Assembly (NCBI GenBank): GCA_963664845.1
Contig: OY761615.1
Span: 1,116,001-1,180,000 of the forward strand
DNA from: CAIYTF01 sp963664845
GTDB lineage: Bacteria > Bacteroidota > Ignavibacteria > Ignavibacteriales > Ignavibacteriaceae
Length of the DNA stretch: 64,000 nt
Reading direction: 5' to 3'
Notes under the pieces: generated by a model
Seen by the model: the letters and a program-made list of their open reading frames with translations, nothing else
What the model was told of the DNA's origin: nothing
Databases searched by the model: none
Translations under genes and position numbers: made by a program
Shown: positions 7,680 through 16,072 of the stretch, piece after piece
How the letters are laid out: each line of letters begins with the position of its first letter
How positions within the stretch are numbered: position 1 is the first letter of the stretch

Positions 7680-8993
7680 TTATGCTTTTATTCTTATAAA
7701 ATCTTCTGAAACCTGGCTGACAGTGCCATCAATAGAGGCATGGATCGGGCACCCTAATTTGTCTTCCGGGGGAGCGGCGACTACGTCGCCAACGGCAACC
7801 TTTTGTCCAAGTGTCACTTTGGAAACCGCTTTGGCGCCGATATGCTGCTGCAGCAAAAGTTTGACGGTTGTCGGTTTAATTGTTTCTTCAGTGAATGGCG
7901 TATGCTTATCCAAATCCTGGAGCTTCAATCGCTGAACCAGCATTTTGAGCGGGACTTTTCTTCCTGTTTTCATTGGATGCACCTTAACAGGTTTTTCCTG
8001 TTTGAACTTGATCCCGGCCTGACGCATATCAGCTTTAGACTGATCGCAGGTTTCCTTTGGATAGAGGTCTTCGGGGCAGGCATAAAGTGTGCACAGCCCG
8101 CAAGAGCAGCATAACTCGGCGTACTGGTTCCACAATTCTTTTCCAGAGGCGGTAAATACAAGTGAACGCATAACTTTGTGTGGCTGCACGTCATATCCCA
8201 ACAGGTAGCGCGGACAAAACTCTGTGCAATAGCTGCACTGGTCGCAGGCAGACTTACCTATGCGGGCCCAGTTCTTTTTTGGCTGGTTTTTCCGGGTTAT
8301 GAGGTAGTGATTCATCGGAAGGACAATTAATCCACCGGTGGTTTTAGTAACAACGTCGTCGAGGTCAAAGCTTAGTTTGCCCATCATAACCCCGCCGATA
8401 AAAAAGCCAAAGTCAGAGACCGTGGTTCCTCCTGCGAATGCAATGAGCTCGCGGAACGTGGTGCCGACCGGGACCCAGAATGAGCAGGGACGCTTGACCG
8501 CACCGGCAACACAAACAAACTTTCTGGTGACCGGTTTCCCTGCAACAGCCATTCCAACATTATAGAGGGATTCCACATTGTTAACCACGCAACCAACATC
8601 CAGAGGGATGCCAGCAGCAGGGATAAGACGTTTGGTTGCTTCGTAAACCAGTTCATACTCATCACCGGCAGGATAGAAATCGCCCAAAAGGTTCATTCTG
8701 ATCGCGCTGCCTTTAATTTCTTTCTCAATGGCTTCAACTGCCTTGGCATTCTTGGCTTTGATGCCGAATATGCCGCTTTGCGCCCCGGTGGATTCGATCA
8801 TGAGTTTCATGCCGTTTATGATCTCGGCAGGATACCTGACCATAAACTCATAATCCTTGTGAATAAGCGGCTCGCATTCGGCTCCGTTTGCTATTACAAA
8901 TTCGACACGGGAATTTGATTTAACATACGTTGGGAATCCGGCACCACCGGCTCCAACAACTCCCGCGTAGCGTATCTGTTCTGCAAAACCCAT
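7680..8993 (-). CDS. PduS-like flavin/Fe-S oxidoreductase (RnfC-related)
   Basis: 437 residues. The N-terminus has the glycine-rich nucleotide/FMN motif GAGGAGFPTYVK and NGAECEPL seen in NuoF/RnfC/PduS. An SLBB-type segment (GTTFRELIAFAGG) follows. Two ferredoxin motifs lie around residues 245-257 (CDQCSYCTEFCP) and 294-306 (CCSCGLCTLYACP); the second has one extra residue before its last Cys. The C-terminus is a barrel-sandwich domain (PIHASIDGTVSQVSEDF). In Pdu systems PduS reduces cobalamin and contacts PduT. Here it precedes the BMC-T gene by 9 bp, so electron transfer through the shell pore is a fair inference. The substrate is unknown. AAGGA precedes the ATG. Confidence 0.88.
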   Translation of the reverse strand: MGFAEQIRYAGVVGAGGAGFPTYVKSNSRVEFVIANGAECEPLIHKDYEFMVRYPAEIINGMKLMIESTGAQSGIFGIKAKNAKAVEAIEKEIKGSAIRMNLLGDFYPAGDEYELVYEATKRLIPAAGIPLDVGCVVNNVESLYNVGMAVAGKPVTRKFVCVAGAVKRPCSFWVPVGTTFRELIAFAGGTTVSDFGFFIGGVMMGKLSFDLDDVVTKTTGGLIVLPMNHYLITRKNQPKKNWARIGKSACDQCSYCTEFCPRYLLGYDVQPHKVMRSLVFTASGKELWNQYAELCCSCGLCTLYACPEDLYPKETCDQSKADMRQAGIKFKQEKPVKVHPMKTGRKVPLKMLVQRLKLQDLDKHTPFTEETIKPTTVKLLLQQHIGAKAVSKVTLGQKVAVGDVVAAPPEDKLGCPIHASIDGTVSQVSEDFIRIKA

Positions 8994-9185
8994 TTGAATA
9001 GTTCCTTACAAATTCGAATAAATATAATTAGGAATAATAAAGATTATTTTGCACTTCGTAAAGAAATTAGTTAACGCAAATTGACCTTCTTGAATCTGAA
9101 AAAGCCAAAACCTGTTTTTCATTATCCGTATTTCCCCACCAAATTTCTCCCCTGCCGATCCTTTCGTCACTCCAACTGCCTTTCG

Positions 9186-9193
9186 TATATTTG
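9186..9193 (+). promoter_or_regulatory. Putative -7 element for the TatD-radical SAM gene
   Basis: TATATTTG matches TAnnTTTG, with CTTTCG about 20 bases upstream as a weak -33 element. It lies 53 bases before the preferred start at 9247. Confidence 0.4.
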
Positions 9194-9246
9194 TGACAGA
9201 TACTATACTATTATTGTTACCGTTACGGAAAAAGACAGAAAAACTA

Positions 9247-10608
9247 ATGCTTACAGACACACACGCGCACTTGTTCGATGAACAATTCTCCGCTGATTTT
9301 GAAGAAGTTATTGAACGCGCCATCGCAAAAAACCTGCAATACATTGTTATCCCCGCAACCGATCTGGCCTCCTCGGAAAAAGCAATCCGGCTTGCCGAAA
9401 GATATCCCATGATCTATGCAACTGCCGGCGTACATCCACATGACACCAAAAACTGGGACAGCGCCTGGCTTAAAACCATTGAAGAATTCGCCTCCCATCC
9501 CAAAGTGGTTGCCATCGGTGAAATCGGGCTTGATTATTTTTACGATTTTTCTCCAAAACCTCAGCAGCTCAAAGCCTTCAGGGATCAAATTGAACTTGCT
9601 CTCTCTCTGGATTTGCCGGTAGTGGTTCACAACCGTGATTCGGATGATGACATGATGGAAATAATCCGTTCCTATAGCGGGTCAGGTCTTCGCGCTCAGT
9701 TCCATTGTTTCAACGGGTCGCTTGCACACGCATTGGATTATATTGCCATGCACCACATGATCTCATTCACGGGAAACATCACCTTTAAAAAAAGTGATGA
9801 CCTGCGCGAAACCGTGAGACAGATTCCTCTTAAGCACGTGATGGTAGAGACCGATTCCCCGTATATGACACCGGTGCCGTTTCGCGGGAAAAGAAATGAG
9901 CCTGCAAACGTGGAGTTGGTTCTGAAAACACTGGCTGAACTTCATGCCATAAGTATGGAAGAAGCAGCAAATATTACCTCACTAAACGCACAACAGTTTT
10001 TTGCTATGGGCAAGTCTACCAGACTTACGTATGTCTATCCCCTGCACAAGGCCCTTTATATCAATATTACCAACCGATGCAATGCAGACTGCATATTCTG
10101 TGCACGAAAAGAAGATGCTATGATCAACGGTCTTTCCTTGCGTATGAAAAAATCCGAGGAGCCGGCTGCCGCCATCTATATTGACCAAATTGGTGACCCT
10201 AAAAAATATTCGGAAATTGTTTTTTGCGGGTATGGTGAACCGACAATTCGCTGGGATGTGGTGAAAGAAGTTGCCGCCTATGTGAAAAACGCGGGAGGGA
10301 AAACCCGATTAAACACTAATGGTCACGGCAATGTGATAAACAAAAGGGATATCACACCCGAAATGGAAAACCTGATAGACATTGTTTCAATAAGCCTCAA
10401 CTCAACCGATAAAAAACAATATGCAGAGCTGATGCGTGTCCCTGAACATCATTTCGATGAAATGATTTCATTCGCCAGGCTGGCTAAAGCTCACACAAAG
10501 CAGGTTGTGCTTTCTGTGGTTGATTATCCGGACATCGATAAAGCTGCCGCTGAAGAATTTGTCACCAAACGGGTTGGCGTGGATTTCAGAGTCCGGCCGT
10601 ATTTTTAA
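9247..10608 (+). CDS. TatD family nuclease fused to radical SAM domain
   Basis: The ATG at 9247 is chosen because the protein then begins MLTDTHAHLFDEQF, the TatD metal-binding start; the open frame to 9193 is not needed. Residues 1-255 are a complete TatD metal-dependent hydrolase (GVHPHD, GEIGLDYFYDFSP, VVHNRDSDDDMM, QFHCFNGS, VETDSPYMTP). From residue 278 comes the radical SAM motif CNADCIFC, then FCGYGEPTIRWD and NTNGHGN. TatD-associated radical SAM proteins are a recognised family and fusion of the two is known, but the reaction is not established. Cytosolic; monocistronic here. Confidence 0.9.
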   Translation: MLTDTHAHLFDEQFSADFEEVIERAIAKNLQYIVIPATDLASSEKAIRLAERYPMIYATAGVHPHDTKNWDSAWLKTIEEFASHPKVVAIGEIGLDYFYDFSPKPQQLKAFRDQIELALSLDLPVVVHNRDSDDDMMEIIRSYSGSGLRAQFHCFNGSLAHALDYIAMHHMISFTGNITFKKSDDLRETVRQIPLKHVMVETDSPYMTPVPFRGKRNEPANVELVLKTLAELHAISMEEAANITSLNAQQFFAMGKSTRLTYVYPLHKALYINITNRCNADCIFCARKEDAMINGLSLRMKKSEEPAAAIYIDQIGDPKKYSEIVFCGYGEPTIRWDVVKEVAAYVKNAGGKTRLNTNGHGNVINKRDITPEMENLIDIVSISLNSTDKKQYAELMRVPEHHFDEMISFARLAKAHTKQVVLSVVDYPDIDKAAAEEFVTKRVGVDFRVRPYF

Positions 10609-10682
10609 CCCGATAAATGCAGTAACAACGGACTTATAGTGTAAATACTTCAATTTATTTAGACTAAAACCATCATCCTGAT

Positions 10683-10706
10683 CCCCTCTCCCAAAGGCCG
10701 CAGGAG
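10683..10706. repeat. CCCTCTCCCAAAGG-type intergenic repeat remnant
   Basis: Short GC-rich segment related to longer copies near 22.05 and 36.66 kb. It sits in non-coding DNA downstream of the TatD-radical SAM gene. Confidence 0.35.
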
Positions 10707-10786
10707 TGCGTAATACTTGATGCTTTATATAAATTATCGTTAGTGTTTTTTTTCAAGGCAAGATCATGGTTGCAGAAGATTCGTAA

Positions 10787-10834
10787 TGTAACTCGAAACC
10801 GCAACTACCGGGAAATTTTAAGTTTCGAGTTACA
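10787..10834. terminator. 13-bp inverted repeat between convergent genes
   Basis: TGTAACTCGAAAC (10787-10799) and GTTTCGAGTTACA (10822-10834) are perfect inverted copies around a 22-base spacer. The location, between converging genes, suggests a two-way terminator, though there is no T run. Confidence 0.45.
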
Positions 10835-10843
10835 ACTGAAATA

Positions 10844-11254
10844 TCAAACTATTCGGGTTTCACTTCGTTCGTCAAAATAGATCAAAAGACCCATGCAAAG
10901 GACACCAACCAAGGCTCCTCCTGTATCAGCAATCCAGTCCAGGAAATCACAGCTCCGACCGACGATAAAAAGCTGATGCACTTCATCCAAGGCCCCATAG
11001 AATGAAGAAATGAACAACGCAAACAACCAATAGTGTAATTTCAATGCTGGAAACCGGTTCTGTACCTTTAGTGCAAGCATGAGCAGCACGCCAAGAATAC
11101 AAAACGCACTTATATGTTCAAGTTTATCGTTAAAAGAAATTGACTGCGGTATGTCAGGTCCGGGAATAGACGTAAGGAACAGCAGTATGACCCAATAAAC
11201 AGCAAGGGGCACATATATTAAAAGGATCTTTCTTTTTTCCAGAATACTAAGCAC
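10844..11254 (-). CDS. VanZ-like membrane protein
   Basis: Start chosen at the GTG at 11254, which overlaps the nnr stop and has GAGG about 9 bases upstream; longer versions run into nnr out of frame. 136 residues with about four membrane helices (LLIYVPLAVYWVILLFL, FCILGVLLMLAL, LHYWLFALFISSFYG, ALVGVLCMGLLIYF). Family landmarks are DKLEHISAFCILG and DEVHQLFIVGRSCDFLDWIAD. VanZ-like proteins are inner-membrane proteins of mostly unknown role; some affect teicoplanin resistance. Translationally coupled to nnr. Confidence 0.85.
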   Translation of the reverse strand: MLSILEKRKILLIYVPLAVYWVILLFLTSIPGPDIPQSISFNDKLEHISAFCILGVLLMLALKVQNRFPALKLHYWLFALFISSFYGALDEVHQLFIVGRSCDFLDWIADTGGALVGVLCMGLLIYFDERSETRIV

Positions 11255-12809
11255 AACTGGCCTCAATAAAAGTGATCGCTTCCGGTATAATCTCCAGTAA
11301 ATCTGCAGCCGTGTACCCGTATATTGATTTTCTTTCTTTAAGGATGTCTGCTGCCAGCCCATGAATATAGGTTCCGCATATAACCGCTGACAACGCTTCT
11401 TTGGTCTGGGCAAACAGTCCAGCTATAACCCCGGAAAGCACATCGCCGCTGCCAAACTTTGCCAGCCCGCTGTTGCCAACCGGAATAATATAAACTTCCC
11501 CGTCCGGCGAAAAAATAAGCGTTCTGAAATCCTTCAGAACCAGAGTGCACTTAAACAGTTTACTGAACATTCGTCCATACCCGAGCAAATCTTTTCTCAG
11601 CAGAACCGTATTGATGTTCAGCATCGCGGCAAACTCACCCAGGTGAGGAGTAACTATCAAGTGGGGAAGCACCGGACGTTTGGAATTCCAGTCAATTGCA
11701 AAAAGTGCATCTGCATCCAACACAAAAAGTTTTTCTTCGAAATTTTTAATGATTTTTCTGATGGCTACAATTGTTTCAACTTCTCTTCCAAGCCCCGGGC
11801 CCAAACAAATAACATCTACTTTGTTGATATCAACCGACAAACCATCCACATTTTCTGATCGAAGATATCCCAATTCGCAGTCATCATATTTTCTGACTAT
11901 CAGTTGGTGTTCCTCATGTGCGTGAGCCATGGTTGCAAGCGATTTTGGAAACGCAAGACTTGAAGCACCAGTCCCGACTTTGAAAGCCGCAACCGATGAA
12001 AGCAAAGCAGCCCCCGGATAGGTTAACGATCCGGCAATGGTAAAAACTTTTCCGGCTGAATATTTATTGATGTTTTTGGGTTTTCCGGGAAGCAGTTGAA
12101 GAACATCCTCCGGCTCAATAAGCCAGGTCTGAGTCTTCTGCCTTTGCAAGATTTCGGAAGGAATTCCTATGCCTGCCTCGTACACTTCTCCCGAAAAAGC
12201 ATATCCCTCTGAAAAAAACAATCCTTGTTTCAATCCGCCCAAGGTCACGGTAACTTCAGCATCGATTGAGCATTCAGCGCATCCGGTTTCGGCATCAAGG
12301 CCGGTGGGCAGGTCGACAGCAAATTTGGGAATAGGTAATTCATTAACAAACTGAACAACCTCGAGAATTGGCCCGGTGAGAGAACCGGAAGCGCCGCTTC
12401 CCAAAATGGCATCGACAAAAACATCTGCAGTAAGCAGTGTTTTCAAGTCTCTCTTTGTTGTATAGCTTCGGATATCCAATCGGGGGCAGGATTTTTTCAG
12501 TCGTGTAAGGAGTTCGAACTGAGTCAGCGCGTCGGGAGAAAAGGTTTCTTTTTTGAAGAGGCATAGAACGGTAACAGAGTAGCCTTCAATGAGAAGCAAG
12601 CGCGCAAGCGCAAACCCATCTCCCCCATTGTTCCCCTTTCCACATAAAACGGCAACCTCAGGAAACTCATTGGGAGGGTATATCTCACAAAAAATATTGC
12701 GAAGATTATTCGCGGCATTTTCCATAAGCAAAATGCCCGGGGCATGCAATTCTTCAATTGCAATTTTGTCCAGACCTCTTATCTGCGCGGGTGTATAAAG
12801 CGGAACCAT
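11247..12809 (-). CDS. nnr: Bifunctional NAD(P)H-hydrate epimerase/dehydratase
   Basis: 520 residues with the two-domain layout of Nnr. The N-terminal YjeF_N epimerase domain (1-215) shows GKGNNGGDGFALAR, DAILGSGASGSL and VDLPTGLDAETG. The C-terminal ADP-dependent dehydratase domain has GKVFTIAGSLTYPGAA, CLGPGLGRE, VLDADALF, VTPHLGEFAAML and the GSGDVLSG catalytic loop. It repairs hydrated NADH/NADPH in the cytosol. It follows nuoN by 79 bp in the same direction, a functional fit since the complex I genes upstream make an NADH user, though coupling is inference. Confidence 0.96.
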   Translation of the reverse strand: MVPLYTPAQIRGLDKIAIEELHAPGILLMENAANNLRNIFCEIYPPNEFPEVAVLCGKGNNGGDGFALARLLLIEGYSVTVLCLFKKETFSPDALTQFELLTRLKKSCPRLDIRSYTTKRDLKTLLTADVFVDAILGSGASGSLTGPILEVVQFVNELPIPKFAVDLPTGLDAETGCAECSIDAEVTVTLGGLKQGLFFSEGYAFSGEVYEAGIGIPSEILQRQKTQTWLIEPEDVLQLLPGKPKNINKYSAGKVFTIAGSLTYPGAALLSSVAAFKVGTGASSLAFPKSLATMAHAHEEHQLIVRKYDDCELGYLRSENVDGLSVDINKVDVICLGPGLGREVETIVAIRKIIKNFEEKLFVLDADALFAIDWNSKRPVLPHLIVTPHLGEFAAMLNINTVLLRKDLLGYGRMFSKLFKCTLVLKDFRTLIFSPDGEVYIIPVGNSGLAKFGSGDVLSGVIAGLFAQTKEALSAVICGTYIHGLAADILKERKSIYGYTAADLLEIIPEAITFIEASCA

Positions 12810-12888
12810 GATTGAATTTCCTTTTTTTTTATCCTTTGAGACTAAAATTACCTATTCTCCGGACAAATTACACCCACAAATCATTTCT

Positions 12889-14340
12889 CTACAGAAGCGA
12901 AATTATCAGATGTATCAATGAACCCGGCGCAACGCCCAAGGCTATTACCAGGATGAGTGATGCAATAACCGCCAAAAGACCTGTCTGTGACAACTGTGCA
13001 ATTGGTGTGTCATCTTCACTTTTGGTGAAATACATTAATACTACTACCCGTAAATAGAAATACACACTTATTATACTTGCAAGAATTCCAATAAGGGCAA
13101 GCCAGGTTTGTTGTGACTGCACTGCGGCAATGAAAACATAGTACTTTCCAAAGAATCCGGCAAATGGAGGAATGCCGGAAAGGGCGAACATAAAAATTGC
13201 CAGCATGCCGGCAACCAATGGCTGCCTGGTTCCCAATCCTTTATAATCATCGAGTTTTAGAAATTTCCCTTCCTTGGTTTCAAGCAGCGCTATGATGCCA
13301 AATGCTCCAAGGTTCATAAAGGAATAGGCAACAAGATAAAAGACAATTCCGGCCACACCGCTTACGTTGGTTGATGCAAGCCCAATAGTCATATATCCTG
13401 CATGTGCAATCGAGGAATAGGCAAGCATGCGTTTAAAATCACTCTGCAGAATTGCTACTATGCTGCCGTACAACATGGAGAGAACGGCTATAACCGCAAA
13501 AAATGTTGAGAACACCGATAAATATCCAAGAGATATAACAGGCATAAAAATGAGGATCAAAGCAATGAATGCCGCGCTTTTCCCCATTGTTGCCATAAGT
13601 GCCGAAACACAGGTTGGCGAGCCTTCATATACATCGGGCGCCCACATATGAAACGGGAAAGCGGCTATTTTGAAAGAAAACCCTACGATAAACAGAAGCA
13701 TCCCAATAAGGAACAACGGATCGTGCATATGGAAACCGATCTGCGCGTAGAGATCCATAAGTTGCAAACTGCGCAAAGAACCAAACATGAGCGCCATCCC
13801 ATATACCAAAAACCCTGAGGCAAAAGAACCAAGCAGAAAGTATTTGAGCGAAGCTTCGTTTGAAAGCACATCTTTTCTGCGGAAACCGGCCAATATATAG
13901 AAACTGAGAGACATCAGTTCGAGCCCAATAAAGATCATCACCAAGCTTCTGGCACCGCCTATAAGCATCATACCCAAAACCGCACACAGCAGGAGAATAT
14001 AATATTCGCCGAATGCTATTTCCAGTTTCTTCATATAATCATGAGAGATGAGAACCGCGATGGCAGAGCCAAAGGTAAAGAGGAAATAATACAGATGCGT
14101 CCTGCCTCCATAACTCAGCATCCCGTTAAAAAGGCCAAACAATTTCGGGTCACCGAACGGGTCGGGACCAGTACTGACAGTAAAGAGCGAATAGTATGCA
14201 GCGCCCAACAGGACAAAAAATGTGACAGCAGGCAAGGCCTTTTTTCCGTCCTTGAAGAGCATATCAATGGTCAAGGTCAGTAGTATTCCCCCGGCAATAA
14301 TGAGCAGGGGCATTGCGTAATAGAGATCTCTGATTTCCAT
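12889..14340 (-). CDS. nuoN: NADH-quinone oxidoreductase subunit N
   Basis: 483 residues, an antiporter-like proton-pumping subunit of the complex I membrane arm with about 14 helices. The key glutamate lies in GLELMSLSFYIL, and the pumping lysines in AAFPFHMWAPDVYEG and the following helices. It sits at the end of the nuo block, 6 bp after a small protein gene. nuoA-I are not in the window and must lie elsewhere. Confidence 0.95.
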   Translation of the reverse strand: MEIRDLYYAMPLLIIAGGILLTLTIDMLFKDGKKALPAVTFFVLLGAAYYSLFTVSTGPDPFGDPKLFGLFNGMLSYGGRTHLYYFLFTFGSAIAVLISHDYMKKLEIAFGEYYILLLCAVLGMMLIGGARSLVMIFIGLELMSLSFYILAGFRRKDVLSNEASLKYFLLGSFASGFLVYGMALMFGSLRSLQLMDLYAQIGFHMHDPLFLIGMLLFIVGFSFKIAAFPFHMWAPDVYEGSPTCVSALMATMGKSAAFIALILIFMPVISLGYLSVFSTFFAVIAVLSMLYGSIVAILQSDFKRMLAYSSIAHAGYMTIGLASTNVSGVAGIVFYLVAYSFMNLGAFGIIALLETKEGKFLKLDDYKGLGTRQPLVAGMLAIFMFALSGIPPFAGFFGKYYVFIAAVQSQQTWLALIGILASIISVYFYLRVVVLMYFTKSEDDTPIAQLSQTGLLAVIASLILVIALGVAPGSLIHLIISLL

Positions 14341-14346
14341 AGTCCT

Positions 14347-14715
14347 TTATTCGAAAATAATTATATCATCGGGAAGAAATTCAATGGCAACTTCATGCCC
14401 TTTTTTAAGATAGAGTGCAATTTTTTTATGCGAATTAATGCTGAAAACATCATCATGGCTTTCAACTGCAATAATTTTTATCGGTTCAAATTCCGAAATC
14501 GTTTCGGCCAGATCGTCATAGTTCAGGAAATAAATTGAAGTAAAGCTCTCATAAAATTCAATCTCGACAGTCTTTGAGTGATTGGAAAAATCAGTTGTTA
14601 TTTCATTCTCAATAATGATCTTCAAAAAATGCGCGTGGAAGGGCAATAAGACCCTGTTGCCAAGCCATAATCCTTTTTTTCCAACAGTTATCGCTTCATA
14701 GATAGTCATAGCCAT
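14347..14715 (-). CDS. Small hypothetical protein inside the nuo operon
   Basis: 122 residues, no signal peptide or membrane helix, fairly acidic, alternating hydrophobic strands (EFEPIKIIAVESHDDVF, HEVAIEFLPDDIIIFE). Not recognised. It lies 6 bp from the antiporter gene upstream and 6 bp from nuoN downstream, so it is almost certainly cotranscribed with them. A soluble regulatory or assembly partner of the antiporter or complex I is possible, but nothing in the sequence proves it. Confidence 0.7.
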   Translation of the reverse strand: MAMTIYEAITVGKKGLWLGNRVLLPFHAHFLKIIIENEITTDFSNHSKTVEIEFYESFTSIYFLNYDDLAETISEFEPIKIIAVESHDDVFSINSHKKIALYLKKGHEVAIEFLPDDIIIFE

Positions 14716-14721
14716 AAATCC

Positions 14722-16041
14722 TTATCTGAAAAAAATAAACCAGGTTATTATGAATACCGGCAACAAAACCGGGATTGAGTATGAAATAATATAAGTAAAA
14801 AAGGACGGCATTTTAATACCGGCCCGTTCACTTATCGATTTAACCATAAAGTTGGGACCATTTCCGATATACGTCATTGCGCCGAAAAAAACGCACGCTA
14901 TCGAAATGGCAGCCAGGTAACCACTATCCCGAACAACAAAATGCTGAACGTTGGAAACCACATTGATATCGAGATCGAATTTTCCCATAGCACCACTCAC
15001 AAAGTTCAGATAGGTTGGTGCATTATCCAGAACAGACGATAATAGTCCAGAACCCCAATAAAAATGGGCGACGGTTAACTGCGAACCATATTGTTTTGAT
15101 TCCCAGGCAATTAATTGCAGCGCGGGGATCATGGTGATAAAGATGCCGATGAACAGAAACGCCACTTCCCTGATGGGAGCCAGATCGAATTCATTAGCTT
15201 TGAAAACTTCCCGTGAAGAAAATTTGTAAGCATAAATTGTCGTGCCCAATAACACCAGTTCGCGGACACCCAGCGGAAACGGATGCAAATCGGGAATAAA
15301 TGACAAAACCGAATGATCCAAAAAAACCGCACAAATGATCACACCCAGAAGAATGAAATTCTTCGCTCCCTTAATCCGTATTGAGCGGAATTGCCGGACA
15401 ATCGAAATTGCCGGAACACCTGAATCGGACCGCCTGTCTATCATCCAAAAAACAAAGAGTATCAGCGAAATAGCTGTGAGCCAAACAACCCAAACGTTTT
15501 GCAATGCCCAGAAAAAGGGCACGCCCCGCAGAAACCCAAGAAACAAGGGCGGATCGCCAATTGGGGTCAGTGAACCACCAACATTACTGACAATAAAAAT
15601 AAAAAAAATAATATGAAACGGACGGATCCGTGAACGATTCAATTTTATAAACGGCCGAAGCAATAACATTGATGCCCCGGTCGTACCAATAATATTCGAA
15701 AGCAGGGCTCCAAGAAACAAAAAAACAGTATTGGAACCCGAGTTGCTGTCACTTTCAAACTTTATAAGAATACCGCCTGAAACAACAAATAGTGACGCAA
15801 GCAGCAGAATGAACGAAGTATATTCTATGAACGCATGCCATACTGTCAACGGACTGTTCAAACCCCAGACATAATATATGGCTGTAATTGCAGCCAAGGC
15901 AAGTGCGTAGTTAGAATAATGCCTTTCCCAATAATGCGAAAAGAGCACCGGTCCCGTAGCAATGAGCAGAAGTAACACCGCAAAGGGAATGATACTTAAC
16001 GGATGCGGGAGTAACAGTTCACTCGGCATCAGTTGATACAC
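14722..16041 (-). CDS. NhaD/CitMHS-type sodium:proton antiporter
   Basis: 439 residues with about 12 membrane helices. Ion-transporter superfamily landmarks are SNVGGSLTPIGDPPLFLGFL and LLSSVLDNAPTYLNFVSGAMG, which match the paired re-entrant motifs of NhaD-like antiporters. A GTG start at 16041 is given; an ATG at 16029 is the alternative. It probably exchanges Na+ for H+ across the inner membrane. It is embedded between nuoM (31 bp upstream) and a small gene followed by nuoN, an unusual position that suggests the cell couples complex I proton flow to sodium export. Confidence 0.82.
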   Translation of the reverse strand: MYQLMPSELLLPHPLSIIPFAVLLLLIATGPVLFSHYWERHYSNYALALAAITAIYYVWGLNSPLTVWHAFIEYTSFILLLASLFVVSGGILIKFESDSNSGSNTVFLFLGALLSNIIGTTGASMLLLRPFIKLNRSRIRPFHIIFFIFIVSNVGGSLTPIGDPPLFLGFLRGVPFFWALQNVWVVWLTAISLILFVFWMIDRRSDSGVPAISIVRQFRSIRIKGAKNFILLGVIICAVFLDHSVLSFIPDLHPFPLGVRELVLLGTTIYAYKFSSREVFKANEFDLAPIREVAFLFIGIFITMIPALQLIAWESKQYGSQLTVAHFYWGSGLLSSVLDNAPTYLNFVSGAMGKFDLDINVVSNVQHFVVRDSGYLAAISIACVFFGAMTYIGNGPNFMVKSISERAGIKMPSFFTYIISYSIPVLLPVFIITWFIFFR

Positions 16042-16072
16042 ACTTCGTGAATAGGCAAGTGATTCACCGGGG

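Noticed and set aside
9006..9410. Minus-strand 134-residue frame
   Set aside because: It runs opposite to the start of the TatD gene and has no family signal; the TatD frame is certain.
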